Shown piece after piece: positions 7,580 to 16,250 of a DNA stretch of 33,920 bases; within the stretch, counting starts at the first letter, position 1; every line of letters starts with the position of its first letter. The translations under genes were made by a program, and so were the position numbers. The notes below the pieces were generated by a model. It was not told the origin of the DNA. It saw only the letters and a list, made by a program, of their open reading frames with translations, and did no database searches. Origin of the DNA: Streptomyces africanus (GTDB lineage: Bacteria; Actinomycetota; Actinomycetes; Streptomycetales; Streptomycetaceae); the NCBI RefSeq assembly GCF_002150735.1, contig NZ_MUKA01000095.1, positions 1 through 33,920 on the forward strand, written 5' to 3'.

Positions 7580-8572
7580 TCAGTCGATCGGTGCCGGGGT
7601 CGGGACGGCCGTGCCGAGGATGTCGCGCAGCAGCCGGGCCTGCTCCAGCGTGGCCTTCTCGTCCTCGGCGCGGACAGCGCCGCGGCGCACCGCCTCGGCG
7701 AACGCCGCGACGGTGCCGGCCACCTGGTCCTCGGGGTCGAGGCGCAGTTCCCGGCTACCGGAGCGGTCGTGGAGCCGGATCACCGGGACGTGGTCGGCGG
7801 GCGGCGTGAACGCCATGTCGAGGGTCAGCCGGCCGGTGCTGCCGCACACCTCGTAGGTGCTGCGGTAGGCGTGGTCGAGACCGTAGGTCAGGTGGACGCC
7901 GACGCCGTCGCCGTCGCGGCGCAGCAGGGCGGCCCCGGCGGTGTCGACGTCGACGCCGGCGGCGGCCGTGGCGACGGCGCCCACGACGGTCAGTTCGGCG
8001 CCGAGGAGGTGCTGCGCGGCGCGCACCGGGTAGACGCCGGTGTCCCACAGGGCGCCGCCGCCCAGCTCGGGGCGGTAGCGGATGTCCCCGGCGGGGCGGC
8101 GGGGCACGGTGAACGCCGCGTGGAAGGAGCGCGGTTCGCCGATGACCCCGTCCTCGATGAGCCGGCGGACCCGGGCGTGCTGGCCGTGGTGGATGAACAT
8201 GACGTTCTCCATCAGGGCCAGGCGGCGGCGGCGCGCCAGGGCGAACAGGTGCGCGCTCACCTCCATGGAGGTGCTCAGCGGCTTCTCGGCCAGCACGTGC
8301 TTGCCCGCGCGCAGTGCCGCCTCGACCCACTCGGCGTGCAGGGCGAGCGGCAGCGGGATGTAGACCGCGTCCACGTCCCCGTCCTCGATCAGCCGGGCGT
8401 AGCCGTGCAGCACGCGCGCCCGGTAGGGAGCGGCGGCCGCCGCGCCGCGGCCCGGGTCCCGCGAGGCGATCGCGGTGATCTCGAAGGCCGCGGAGCGGGC
8501 GAAGGCCGGAAGCATCCGGCGGCGGGCGATCTCCGCACTGCCGAGAACTCCGACGCGAATGGCGTCTGTCAT
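7580..8572 (-). CDS. dTDP-sugar 3-ketoreductase (Gfo/Idh/MocA family)
   Basis: The 330-residue protein has an N-terminal Rossmann fold (VGVLGSAEIA at 7-16) and the family AEKP motif at 95-98, where Lys binds substrate and cofactor. A GGGALWDTGVYPV segment follows in the Gfo/Idh C-terminal domain. In deoxysugar pathways, enzymes of this type (TylC1, SpnN and KijD10 group) reduce the unstable 3-keto product of the 2,3-dehydratase with NADPH to give 2,6-dideoxy-4-ketohexose. Both a 2,3-dehydratase and a 3-C-methyltransferase are present in this window, which supports that role. It is the last gene of the minus-strand sugar/tailoring operon, and its ATG overlaps the stop of the epimerase gene (ATGA). 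Confidence 0.88.
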   Translation of the reverse strand: MTDAIRVGVLGSAEIARRRMLPAFARSAAFEITAIASRDPGRGAAAAAPYRARVLHGYARLIEDGDVDAVYIPLPLALHAEWVEAALRAGKHVLAEKPLSTSMEVSAHLFALARRRRLALMENVMFIHHGQHARVRRLIEDGVIGEPRSFHAAFTVPRRPAGDIRYRPELGGGALWDTGVYPVRAAQHLLGAELTVVGAVATAAAGVDVDTAGAALLRRDGDGVGVHLTYGLDHAYRSTYEVCGSTGRLTLDMAFTPPADHVPVIRLHDRSGSRELRLDPEDQVAGTVAAFAEAVRRGAVRAEDEKATLEQARLLRDILGTAVPTPAPID

Positions 8573-9147
8573 GGTTCCTCCCCGTTCCAGCGTGGCAGCA
8601 CCCCGGCAGCCAGGGTCTGCGCGAGGCCGGCCGCGGCCTTGTCCTTCGGTGACATCAGGGGTTCCTCGGTGATGTCCCAGGGCAGGTGCAGTTCGGGGTC
8701 GAAGGGGTTGATGTCGATCTGGGTGCCCGGCGCGTAGACCGTCGACATCACGTAGCAGATGCAGGTGTCGTCGTCGAGGGTCAGGAAGCCGTGGCCGACG
8801 CCCTCCGGGATGTAGAGGGAGCGGCCCGAGGAGGCGTCCAGGGTGCACACGTGGTGCCGGCCGAAGGTGGGTGAGCCGACGCGCAGGTCGACGATGATGT
8901 CGCGCAGCGCGCCGCGTACGCAGCTGACGTACTTGGCCTGCCCGGGCGGGACGGCCACCGTGTGGATGCCGCGCAGGGTGTTGCGGCGGGACACGGAGTA
9001 GCTGATCTGCCGGGGCACGAACGGCTCACCCAGCACCTCCTCCAGTTTGTCGGCGCGCATCCCCTCCCAGAAGGCGCCGCGCTCGTCCGGCAGTTGTTCG
9101 GGGGTCACCAGGTACGCCCCCGGGATCGCCGTCGGGGCGATACGCAC
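8569..9147 (-). CDS. dTDP-4-keto-6-deoxyhexose 3,5-epimerase (RmlC family)
   Basis: The 192-residue cupin-fold protein matches RmlC. It has TLRGIH with the catalytic base His62, LYIPEGVGHGF at 111-121 and a YAPGTQIDINPFDP segment containing the conserved Tyr138. In C-methyl dideoxysugar pathways, members of this family often act mainly as 5-epimerases and convert D- to L-configured sugars (TylK, EvaD), so an L-sugar product is likely. Epimerase specificity cannot be read from the sequence. It lies between the glycosyltransferase and the 3-ketoreductase, overlapping the latter by 4 bp. Confidence 0.9.
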   Translation of the reverse strand: MRIAPTAIPGAYLVTPEQLPDERGAFWEGMRADKLEEVLGEPFVPRQISYSVSRRNTLRGIHTVAVPPGQAKYVSCVRGALRDIIVDLRVGSPTFGRHHVCTLDASSGRSLYIPEGVGHGFLTLDDDTCICYVMSTVYAPGTQIDINPFDPELHLPWDITEEPLMSPKDKAAAGLAQTLAAGVLPRWNGEEP

Positions 9148-9192
9148 CGCGTTCTCCTTTCGTGTCGCCGGGCCGGGCCCGGCGCGGCCGGC

Positions 9193-10299
9193 TCAGGCCC
9201 GTTCGGCCACCAGGCGTTCCAGGTCGCCGACGATCTCGTGGGCCGGCGGCAGCTGCGCCATCTCCCGGGAGATCGCCTGCGCCCGCTCGCGGTACGAGGG
9301 GTCCTTGAGCAGCAGCTCGCACGCGGCGTTGATCTCCTCGTAGCCACCGGAGTCGACCAGGGCGGCGGCCCCGTACTCGACGATCCGCCGGGTGGCGCTG
9401 GTGGGGTATTCGGGGTGGGCGATCAGCTGTGGCACGCCGGCGTTCAGGGCGGTCATGTCGGTGCCGCCGCCCCCGTGGTGGATGATGACGTCACAGGTGG
9501 GTGCGAGGACGTCCAGCGGCACCCAGCCGACGCGCACCTCGGGCACCTCCTCGCGCAGTTCGGCGGCGACGGCCTCGGGGGCGCCGACGACTACCTCGGC
9601 GCCGAGCTTGCCGACGCTGCGCGCCATGTCGCGCAGTCCCTCGCCGCTGAACAGCCGGGTGCCCGCGGTGATGTAGACGCGGGGACGGTCGCCCTTGGTG
9701 TACATCCACGGCTCCAGGGGCTTTTGCGGGTTGCCCGGCACCCAGCGCATGAGCTTGGCGGGGACCGCGTTCTCGGGCCGCAGGCTGGGCGGGCACACGT
9801 CGAGCCAGAGGTCCGGGGCGGGCACCTTGTCCAGGCCCAGTTCGGCGAGGACCGGGGCGAGCACGGGCTCGGCTCCCGGGTCGTAGGCGCGGGAGTCGAT
9901 GCGGTCCCATTCCAGGCGCACGCTGGGGATGCCCAGGTGGTCGGCGAGCAGCGGGGCCGTGTAGAACATGCCACCGCCGACGACGAGGTCGGGCCGCCAG
10001 TGGTCGGCCAGGTCCAGCAGGCGGTCCAGGCTGTCCACGGCGATCTCGGCGTAGACCCGGCCGACCGCCTTGAGCTGCTCGGCCGGATCGTCGGGCATGG
10101 CGCCCATGAAGGCGCTGACCTCCTCCATCGACACCGGGGAGATCTTCACGGCGGGCAGGCCGACGCTGGCGATGTTGGGCAGCACCCAGTCGATGCCGCC
10201 CATGAACACCTGGTGCCCGGCATTGCGCACGGCGGTGGCGAGGGGGGTGTGGGAGAAGATCGGGTAGGGGCTGTTTCCGGGGATGAACAGGACCTTCAT
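9193..10299 (-). CDS. GT1-family (GT-B fold) glycosyltransferase
   Basis: The 368-residue protein begins MKVLFIPGNSPYP with the GT-B N-terminal strand. An acceptor-domain His lies at 17, and the C-terminal nucleotide-sugar site includes HHGGGGT at 274-280. Overall it resembles antibiotic glycosyltransferases that use dTDP-deoxysugars. It is the only glycosyltransferase in the window, so it is the obvious candidate to attach the C-methylated dideoxysugar to the terpenoid or prenylated aglycone. The gene begins 7 bp after the stop of the flavoprotein gene, so the two are probably translated from one transcript. No partner auxiliary P450-like (DesVIII-type) gene is seen. Confidence 0.9.
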   Translation of the reverse strand: MKVLFIPGNSPYPIFSHTPLATAVRNAGHQVFMGGIDWVLPNIASVGLPAVKISPVSMEEVSAFMGAMPDDPAEQLKAVGRVYAEIAVDSLDRLLDLADHWRPDLVVGGGMFYTAPLLADHLGIPSVRLEWDRIDSRAYDPGAEPVLAPVLAELGLDKVPAPDLWLDVCPPSLRPENAVPAKLMRWVPGNPQKPLEPWMYTKGDRPRVYITAGTRLFSGEGLRDMARSVGKLGAEVVVGAPEAVAAELREEVPEVRVGWVPLDVLAPTCDVIIHHGGGGTDMTALNAGVPQLIAHPEYPTSATRRIVEYGAAALVDSGGYEEINAACELLLKDPSYRERAQAISREMAQLPPAHEIVGDLERLVAERA

Positions 10300-10306
10300 G
10301 GGGGTC

Positions 10307-11662
10307 TCAACCTGCCTTCGTGAGCACCGCGGCGGCCCGGACTCCCGAGAGCATCGCGGCTTCCGTGGTGGGGGAGTTGAAGTAGTCGCCTGCGAAGACG
10401 ACCGGGGGCCGCTGCTCCTTCAGGACGCGCACGGAGCGGCGGTAGCGGCCGGGGGCGGGGATGGGGAACCCGTAGGGTCGCTCCGCGATCTGGAACGGCT
10501 CGGCGCTCGCGACCGGGAAGTCCCGCCACAGCGACGGCAGCAACTTCGTCACCTCGGCGAACTGCTCCTCGGTGGGGCGGCCCAGCAGGCGGCGGGTGTG
10601 GGCACGGCCGGGGTAGGCGAACACCAGGAGTTTCTCGACGGGCCGGCCGTGGTCGTCCCGCACCGTGCGGGGATAGGTGATCATGTTGCGCAGGGGCGGG
10701 TCCTCGGGGCCGCCGGCCACGATGTGCGCCTCGGCGGGCAGTGTGCCCTTGTCGACGAGGTAGGACACCGACAGGGCCGGCTCGTACCGCTGCGATTCCA
10801 GGAACCGGCGGGTCTCCTCGCCCACGGTGGGGGCGGGCAGCGCGGCGACGAGTTTGGCGGCGATCGGCGCGGGCGTGGCGACGACCACTTCGTCGAAGCT
10901 CTCGGTGACCGGGGTGCCGTCCGGTCCCACGGCGGTGACCACGATGCCCGTGCCGTCCGGCTGGACGGCGGTGACCTCGTGCGACAGCCGCAGGTCGGCG
11001 CCCTCGGCGTTCTTCTCGGCGAGGATCTCCATGCCGCCGCGCAGCACGTAGAAGCCGGAGCCGCCCATCCAGGCGAGCAGGGCACGGGCGTGGACGGCGG
11101 AGATCTCCTCGCAGGCGAAGTTCCAGAAGCCCTCGATCTGGGGGCGCAGCAGGAAGTCGAAGCCGCGCTCGGACACCTGCCGGCAGCCCCAGTCGGCGGC
11201 GGTCGTCCCGTCGTCGAACGGGGCCGACTTCACCGGGTCGAACAGGTCGAGCTGCTTCTTGCGGGCCACCTGCTTGAGGGTGCTCAGCAGGAAGGCGACC
11301 CTGTCGCGCAGGCCGACGTGCTTGTAGGTGAGCAGGCTGAGCGGCGAGTCGGAGGAGAGCGGCACGGTCTTGCCGTGGTCGGAGATCCAGACGTTGCTGG
11401 AGATCCGGACGAGCTCGTCCTCGAGCCCGTACTCCTTGATCAGCTGGGTCATCAGCTTGTAGAAGCTGACGTACATCAGGTTGATGCCGACGTCGGGCTC
11501 GATCTCCGGGCGGTGCCAGGAGCGGGCCCGGCCGCCGAGCCCGTCCGCCGTCTCGAAGACGACCACCTCACGGCCGCTGCGCAGCAGTTGACGGGTGGCG
11601 GCACAGCCGGCCATGCCGCCGCCGATCACCGCGACCTTGGTGCGTTGTGTGCGACTGGTCAT
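10307..11662 (-). CDS. FAD-dependent amine oxidase / protoporphyrinogen oxidase-like desaturase
   Basis: The 451-residue flavoprotein has the dinucleotide motif VAVIGGGMAGCAA near 10-22, then the GLGGRARSW doublet that binds FAD in the amine-oxidase/phytoene-desaturase superfamily. The C-terminus VFAGDYFNSPTTEAAMLSGV closes the FAD site. No signal peptide is seen. The superfamily covers amine oxidation, carotenoid desaturation and protoporphyrinogen oxidation, and the sequence alone does not fix the reaction. With UbiA and prenyl-diphosphate genes nearby, desaturation of an isoprenoid skeleton is plausible. An alternative is oxidation of the sugar or of another ring. It lies between the SDR and glycosyltransferase genes in the minus operon. 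Confidence 0.82.
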   Translation of the reverse strand: MTSRTQRTKVAVIGGGMAGCAATRQLLRSGREVVVFETADGLGGRARSWHRPEIEPDVGINLMYVSFYKLMTQLIKEYGLEDELVRISSNVWISDHGKTVPLSSDSPLSLLTYKHVGLRDRVAFLLSTLKQVARKKQLDLFDPVKSAPFDDGTTAADWGCRQVSERGFDFLLRPQIEGFWNFACEEISAVHARALLAWMGGSGFYVLRGGMEILAEKNAEGADLRLSHEVTAVQPDGTGIVVTAVGPDGTPVTESFDEVVVATPAPIAAKLVAALPAPTVGEETRRFLESQRYEPALSVSYLVDKGTLPAEAHIVAGGPEDPPLRNMITYPRTVRDDHGRPVEKLLVFAYPGRAHTRRLLGRPTEEQFAEVTKLLPSLWRDFPVASAEPFQIAERPYGFPIPAPGRYRRSVRVLKEQRPPVVFAGDYFNSPTTEAAMLSGVRAAAVLTKAG

Positions 11663-11693
11663 CGCTCCACCTCTGTCTGCTGGTTGGGGCGGG

Positions 11694-12473
11694 TCAGTGT
11701 TCGACGATCTCGTCGTGCGGCCACTCCAGCCCCTGGCCGAGGCCGCCGTCGACGGGCAGGTCGACGCCGGTGGTGAAGGTGGCGTCGAAGGCGAGGAAGA
11801 GCACCGCTGTGGCGGCCTCGTCGGCGGTGCCGAAGCGGCGCATGGGCGTCAGCTCGATGCCCTCCTTGATGTTGGCGGCACGCAGTTCGTCGGAGATCTC
11901 GGCGATGCCCATCGTGGGGGTGTCGGTGAAGCCGGGGCTGATGGTGTTGACGCGGATGCCGCGGGGCAGCAGCTCGGAGGCGAAGACCTTGGAGAAGGCC
12001 CGGATCGCCGACTTCATGCCGGTGCCGACGCTGGTGGCGACGAAGCCCATACCGACGGCGACAGCGGTGGTGAAGACGAACGAACCGCCCTCCTTGACCA
12101 GGGGCGCGAGCCGCTGCGCGGTGAAGAAGGCCCCCTTGGTGTTGGTGTCGAACATCCGGTCGTAGGTTTCCTCGGTGACCTGGCTGAGGGAACCGAACTT
12201 CAGGTAGCCGACGTTGACGAAGACGAAGTCCACCTGGCCCAGCGTTTCCTCGACCGCCTTGCCCAGCGCGTCGATGTCGGACATGCTCGCCGCGTCGGAG
12301 CGCAGCACGTGGGCGCGCGGGCCGAGTTCGGCTCGGGCGGCCTCGATGTTCTTCTCGTTGAGACCGGTGAGCAGCACCTCCGCTCCGCCTTCCAGGAGCT
12401 TTTTGACCACGGCCATGCCGATGCCGTGCGTGCCACCGGTGACCACGGCCTTCTTGCCGGCGTACTTCTTCAT
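11694..12473 (-). CDS. Classical SDR-family protein lacking catalytic Ser and Tyr
   Basis: The 259-residue protein has a normal NAD(P)-binding fold: TGGTHGIG at 12-19, NVG at 87-89, NTKG with Asn111 and a PGFTDTPTM tail. The active-site region is abnormal. At the 13-residue spacing of the Ser and Tyr of the usual tetrad it has Ala137 and Gly150, while Lys154 of YxxxK is kept. The reading was confirmed on the nucleotides (minus strand around 12020-12070). Standard SDR hydride chemistry is therefore doubtful. It could be an altered-mechanism enzyme, an isomerase or dehydratase, or a binding partner. Its place in the sugar operon suggests the missing 4-ketoreductase step, but classical SDRs are not the usual family for that. 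Confidence 0.85.
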   Translation of the reverse strand: MKKYAGKKAVVTGGTHGIGMAVVKKLLEGGAEVLLTGLNEKNIEAARAELGPRAHVLRSDAASMSDIDALGKAVEETLGQVDFVFVNVGYLKFGSLSQVTEETYDRMFDTNTKGAFFTAQRLAPLVKEGGSFVFTTAVAVGMGFVATSVGTGMKSAIRAFSKVFASELLPRGIRVNTISPGFTDTPTMGIAEISDELRAANIKEGIELTPMRRFGTADEAATAVLFLAFDATFTTGVDLPVDGGLGQGLEWPHDEIVEH

Positions 12474-12540
12474 GACACCTTCCGGTTGGAATCGGGGGGG
12501 GTGGGGCTCGGTGCCCCGTGTCGCGGTCCCTGGCGGTCGT

Positions 12541-13758
12541 TCAGACGATGTGGACGTCGGGCACGTAGAGGATCCATTTGCCGCCCGCCGCCCGGAACTC
12601 CCTTTCCTTCGCCATGATTTCCTCGGCGTGGTTCCAGGCGAAGAGAAGGGCATAGTCGGGGTACGGCCGGGAGAATTCCTCGGACGGGCGGACGGGAATG
12701 TGGGCGCCCGGGGCGAGCCGGCCCTGCTTGGCCGGCGTGTTGTCGCAGATGAACGGAACGAGGTCGGGGCCGATCCCGCAGTGGTTGAGGACGGTGGCGC
12801 TCTTGGCGGTGGCGCCGTAGCCGACCACCGAGCGGCCCTGCTCGCGCAGTTCCGTGAGCAGCCGCACGAGGTCCCGGCAGCTGTTGCGCGCGTGCTCCGC
12901 GAAGCGGTGGTAGGTCTCCGGCCGGGCCAGGCCCGCCTCGCGTTCGCGCTCGACGTGCTCGGTCACGGCTGCGGAGACGGTCCGCCGCCCGGGGCGGGCG
13001 ATGGTGTACCGCATCGATCCGCCGTGCACGGACAGCGGCTGGACGTCCGCCAGTTCGAGGCCGTAGCGCCGGGCCATGGCCTGCACGGAGGTGACCGAGA
13101 AGAGGTAGAAGTGCTCGTCGTAGATCTGGTCGAACGCGTTCTGGGCGATGATCGAGCCGAGGTAGCGGTCCTCGATCACGAAGATGCCGTCGGGGCCGAG
13201 GAGCGCGTCCACGCCCCGGAACACCGAGTCGATGTAGGCGATGTGGCTGACGGTGTTGGCGGAGAAGATCACGTCGGCTGGACCGTCGGCTTCGGCGATC
13301 TCCAGCGCGCTGGCCTCCTGGAAGAAGTCCGTGCGCACTCGCACGCCCTGCGCCTTGGCGAACTCGGCGACCTGCGCCGAGGGGTCGACGCCGAGGTGGC
13401 GCACGCCGGCCCGGCCGATGGTCTTGAGCATCGTTCCGTCGTTGGAGCCGATCTCCACCACGAAGGGAGCGTCGCCGGTGAGTTCGCTGCCCAGCAGCTG
13501 GTTCGCGTACTTCTCGAAGTGCTCGCGCATGACCACCGAACCGGCGGAACGGTAGGGGTAGTCCTCGTGGAACATCTTCTCGCGGGGCACCTCTTCGATG
13601 AGCTGCACCATGGTGCATTCGGTGCAGACGCCCGCGGCCAGCCGGAAATAGAACTCGCTGCCCGCCGTCTCGGGTGTCACGAAGGAATCGGATACCGGTT
13701 GCCGGCCGAAGTCGATGAACTCGTCGACCGGGCCACCGCAGATGCGACATTGGACCAT
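12541..13758 (-). CDS. dTDP-sugar 3-C-methyltransferase (TylC3/TcaB9 family)
   Basis: The 405-residue protein has the three-part layout of this family. An N-terminal zinc-binding domain carries Cys4, Cys7, Cys45 and Cys48 (CRICGG...CTEC). A SAM-binding Rossmann domain has VEIGSNDGTM at 101-110. The C-terminal domain has GYGATAKSATVLN. The active-site stretch around YDEHFYLFS resembles the Tyr/Glu/His cluster of TcaB9. These enzymes methylate C-3 of dTDP-4-keto-2,6-dideoxysugars. No aminotransferase is seen, so a mycarose/axenose/olivomycose-type neutral sugar is more likely than a vancosamine type. I chose the ATG at 13758 because AAAGGGG lies 7 nt upstream. Being the first gene of the minus operon, it follows the candidate operators at 13832-13872. 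Confidence 0.92.
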   Translation of the reverse strand: MVQCRICGGPVDEFIDFGRQPVSDSFVTPETAGSEFYFRLAAGVCTECTMVQLIEEVPREKMFHEDYPYRSAGSVVMREHFEKYANQLLGSELTGDAPFVVEIGSNDGTMLKTIGRAGVRHLGVDPSAQVAEFAKAQGVRVRTDFFQEASALEIAEADGPADVIFSANTVSHIAYIDSVFRGVDALLGPDGIFVIEDRYLGSIIAQNAFDQIYDEHFYLFSVTSVQAMARRYGLELADVQPLSVHGGSMRYTIARPGRRTVSAAVTEHVEREREAGLARPETYHRFAEHARNSCRDLVRLLTELREQGRSVVGYGATAKSATVLNHCGIGPDLVPFICDNTPAKQGRLAPGAHIPVRPSEEFSRPYPDYALLFAWNHAEEIMAKEREFRAAGGKWILYVPDVHIV

Positions 13759-13831
13759 GAACGGACCCCTTTGCATTTCGTGGGCGGGCGGCTCGGCGCG
13801 CCGGCCCGTGCGAACGCACATGACCATGCTG

Positions 13832-13872
13832 TCCACGGCCGTGGAGGGGGTCCATGAAGGGGCCGCTTCATG
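13832..13872. promoter_or_regulatory. Two palindromes upstream of the sugar/tailoring operon
   Basis: A perfect 14-bp palindrome (TCCACGGCCGTGGA, 13832-13845) is followed 7 bp later by a 7-bp inverted repeat (CATGAAG at 13853-13859 and CTTCATG at 13866-13872). Both lie 74-114 bp upstream of the methyltransferase start, where a promoter for the six-gene minus operon is expected. They could bind a dimeric regulator. No -10/-35 pair could be placed with confidence. Confidence 0.4.
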
Positions 13873-13905
13873 TGTCAGGTCCGCCGGTGGCGCCGGAAGG
13901 GGAAA

Positions 13906-13945
13906 AGCGCGGTCCCTTCGCCGGCGTGGCGAAAGGGACCGCGCT
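13906..13945 (-). terminator. Terminator hairpin downstream of the exporter gene
   Basis: A stem of about 17 bp pairs 13906-13922 with 13928-13945, with one bulged base and a 5-nt loop. It begins 15 bp past the stop of the minus-strand MFS gene and upstream of the methyltransferase promoter region, so it would separate these two same-strand transcription units. Confidence 0.75.
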
Positions 13946-13959
13946 GTGGGGCGTGCCGG

Positions 13960-15540
13960 TCAGGAACGTGCCGGGACCGACTCCTCGTGCGAGGCGGCCG
14001 GATCGTCCTGCGCGGGCGGGGTGCCGCCCACCTTGCGCAGCAGGGTCACGGCGAGCACCGCCGTGACGGCGATGAGCGTGGCGCAGACGACGCCGACGAC
14101 GTTGAGCCCGGCGGTGTACGCCTCGCGCGCCGCGGCCAGCACCTGGTCGCGCAGGTCCGCGGGAAGCTCCTGGGCGGCGACGATCGCGCCCTCCATGCCG
14201 CCGCGCACCGTCTCGGCGTGCTCGGCGGGCACTCCCTGCGGGACGGTGATGTCACCGCGGTAGAGCGCGGTGCCCAGGCTGCCGAACGCCGCCACGCCGA
14301 GCGACACTCCGAACTCGCCGCTCGTCTCGGACAGGGAGGCCGCGGATCCGCCCTTCTCCGGGGGTGCGGAGCTGACCACGAGGTTGGTGCCCAGGGCGCC
14401 GATCGGTCCGGTGCCGAAGAAAGCGATCACGAAGCCGGTGATCAGCAGCGGGAGTCCGCCCACCGGGTCGACGAAGGCGACCAGGAGGTAGCCGACGGTC
14501 GTCAGGGCGAGACCGCTGCCGATCACCACTCCCATGGGCAGCCGCTTGGTCAGGCCGGGAGCGATCAGCGCCGCCACGATCGAGGCGAGCGCCGAGGGCA
14601 CCATCCACAGGCCGGCGGCGGTGGGCGACAGTCCCTCGACCATCTGCAGGAAGCCGGTGATGAACAGGTAGCTGCCGCCCATGGTGGCCATCGCCAGCAT
14701 CAGCACGAGCAGCGACGAGGTGAAGGCGCCGGAGCGGAACAGGCGCAGGTCGAGCAGCGGGTGCGCCAGCCGGGTCTGGCGGCGGACGAACACCGCGCCG
14801 ACGGCCACGCCGGCCGCGATCACCAGCAGGGGCAGCGGCTGCCAGCCGTAGCGGGCGATCTCCTTGAGGCCGAAGATGACCGGCAGGATGGTGGCCAGGG
14901 ACAGCGCGACGCTGAACAGGTCCAGCCTGCCGGCGTCGGGGTCACGGTACTCGGGCAGCAGGACGGGACCGGCGACCAGCAGGGTGATCATGACGGGCAC
15001 GCCGAGCAGGAAGACCGAGCCCCACCAGAACTGGTCCAGCATCACGCCGCCGATCATGGGGCCGAGCGCGGTGCCGCCCATGAAGCAGCTGGCCCACACC
15101 GCGATGGCCCGGCCGCGCTGGCCCGGGTCCTGGAACATGTTGCTGATCAGGGCGAGCGTGGAGGGCATCAGCGTGGCCGCGGCGACACCGAGCAGCGCCC
15201 GGCTGGCGATCAGCATCTCCGCGCTGGTGGAGTAGGCCGCGAGCAGCGAGCTGGCACCGACGAACGCGGCTCCGATCAGCAGCAGCTTGCGCCGGCCGAT
15301 GCGGTCGCCGAGCGTTCCCATGGTGACCAGGAAACCGGCGATCATGAAGCCGTAGATGTCCATGATCCACAGCGTCTGCGTGCCGGTGGGGTGCAGGGAC
15401 TCCGCCAGGTGCGGCAGTGCGAGGAACAGCACGCTCTGGTCGAGCGCCAGCAGCAGCGTGGGCAGGGCGAGCACGGCCAGACCCAGCCACTCGCGGGTCC
15501 CTGCCTTCGCCGGCGCCGCCGGGGAGACTTGAGATGACAT
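13960..15540 (-). CDS. MFS drug exporter, DHA2 (14-TM) family
   Basis: The 526-residue membrane protein has about 14 hydrophobic segments. The loop-2/3 motif GTLGDRIGRRK is present, as is motif C (GGTALGPMIGG), which marks drug/proton antiporters. Asp33 or so in TM1 (LALDQSVL) is the usual DHA2 position for a proton-coupling residue. It probably exports the cluster product and gives self-resistance. The gene follows the FMN reductase by 60 bp on the same strand, so both are likely controlled from the divergent promoter region opposite the SARP gene. GGAAGGA lies 5 nt before the ATG. Confidence 0.9.
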   Translation of the reverse strand: MSSQVSPAAPAKAGTREWLGLAVLALPTLLLALDQSVLFLALPHLAESLHPTGTQTLWIMDIYGFMIAGFLVTMGTLGDRIGRRKLLLIGAAFVGASSLLAAYSTSAEMLIASRALLGVAAATLMPSTLALISNMFQDPGQRGRAIAVWASCFMGGTALGPMIGGVMLDQFWWGSVFLLGVPVMITLLVAGPVLLPEYRDPDAGRLDLFSVALSLATILPVIFGLKEIARYGWQPLPLLVIAAGVAVGAVFVRRQTRLAHPLLDLRLFRSGAFTSSLLVLMLAMATMGGSYLFITGFLQMVEGLSPTAAGLWMVPSALASIVAALIAPGLTKRLPMGVVIGSGLALTTVGYLLVAFVDPVGGLPLLITGFVIAFFGTGPIGALGTNLVVSSAPPEKGGSAASLSETSGEFGVSLGVAAFGSLGTALYRGDITVPQGVPAEHAETVRGGMEGAIVAAQELPADLRDQVLAAAREAYTAGLNVVGVVCATLIAVTAVLAVTLLRKVGGTPPAQDDPAASHEESVPARS

Positions 15541-15600
15541 GGGTGTCCTTCCAGGGGTAGGGACGATGTGGTGCGGACCACGGGGACGGTGGTGGGAGTT

Positions 15601-16185
15601 TCAGCCGGGATAGGGCCGCACGGCCCGCGCGTCGCGCAGTGTGCGTCCCCACCACGTCAGCTGGTCGAGCATCGTCTTGGCGGCGGTCTCGCACTCCGTC
15701 GGGTTCACCGGCCGGCCCTCGTCGTCGAAGCGCGTCCAGTACTCGGGGAAGGCGACGGAGTCCCGGACCGTCACCGAGTGCAGCCCGGGGAACACCTCCC
15801 GCAGGTGGGCGACAGCGCGCAGACCGCCGGCGATGCCTCCGTAGGAGACGAACGCGACCGGCTTGGCCTTCCACTCGTCGACGTACCAGTCGATGGCGTT
15901 CTTCAGCGAGGCGGGGAAGCTGTGGTTGTACTCCGGCGTCACGATGATGAACGCGTCGGCGCGCGACAGCCACGGCGCCAGGTCCTGGACGGCGGCGGGC
16001 CGCTCCGCGTGCTCGTCCGCCGGCAGCACCTCGGGCAGCCACACTTTCGCCAGGTCGATCACGTCGACGGCGAGGTCATCGCGCTTGGCGGCCTCGTCGG
16101 CTATCCAACGAGCCGCCGTGGGTCCGAATCGGCCGTTTCGGACGCTGCCGATGATGACGGACACCCGCAGCTTGGGCTCAGGCAT
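15601..16185 (-). CDS. NAD(P)H-dependent FMN reductase (flavodoxin-like)
   Basis: The 194-residue flavodoxin-fold protein has IIGSVRNGRFG near 11-21 (the FMN-phosphate loop) and TPEYNHSFPASLKNAIDW, the hallmark of the NADPH-dependent FMN reductase/azoreductase family. A VSYGGIAGG loop completes the flavin site. It may supply reduced FMN to a partner oxygenase or reduce quinones. No obvious two-component flavin monooxygenase sits next to it, so a stand-alone quinone or nitro reductase role is equally possible. GGAGGG precedes the ATG. Confidence 0.88.
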   Translation of the reverse strand: MPEPKLRVSVIIGSVRNGRFGPTAARWIADEAAKRDDLAVDVIDLAKVWLPEVLPADEHAERPAAVQDLAPWLSRADAFIIVTPEYNHSFPASLKNAIDWYVDEWKAKPVAFVSYGGIAGGLRAVAHLREVFPGLHSVTVRDSVAFPEYWTRFDDEGRPVNPTECETAAKTMLDQLTWWGRTLRDARAVRPYPG

Positions 16186-16250
16186 GGTTCCCTCCGTGTG
16201 CTCGGCTCCTCGGCTGTCACCGTGCCCGACACCGCCCCCGGTCCGATCCC

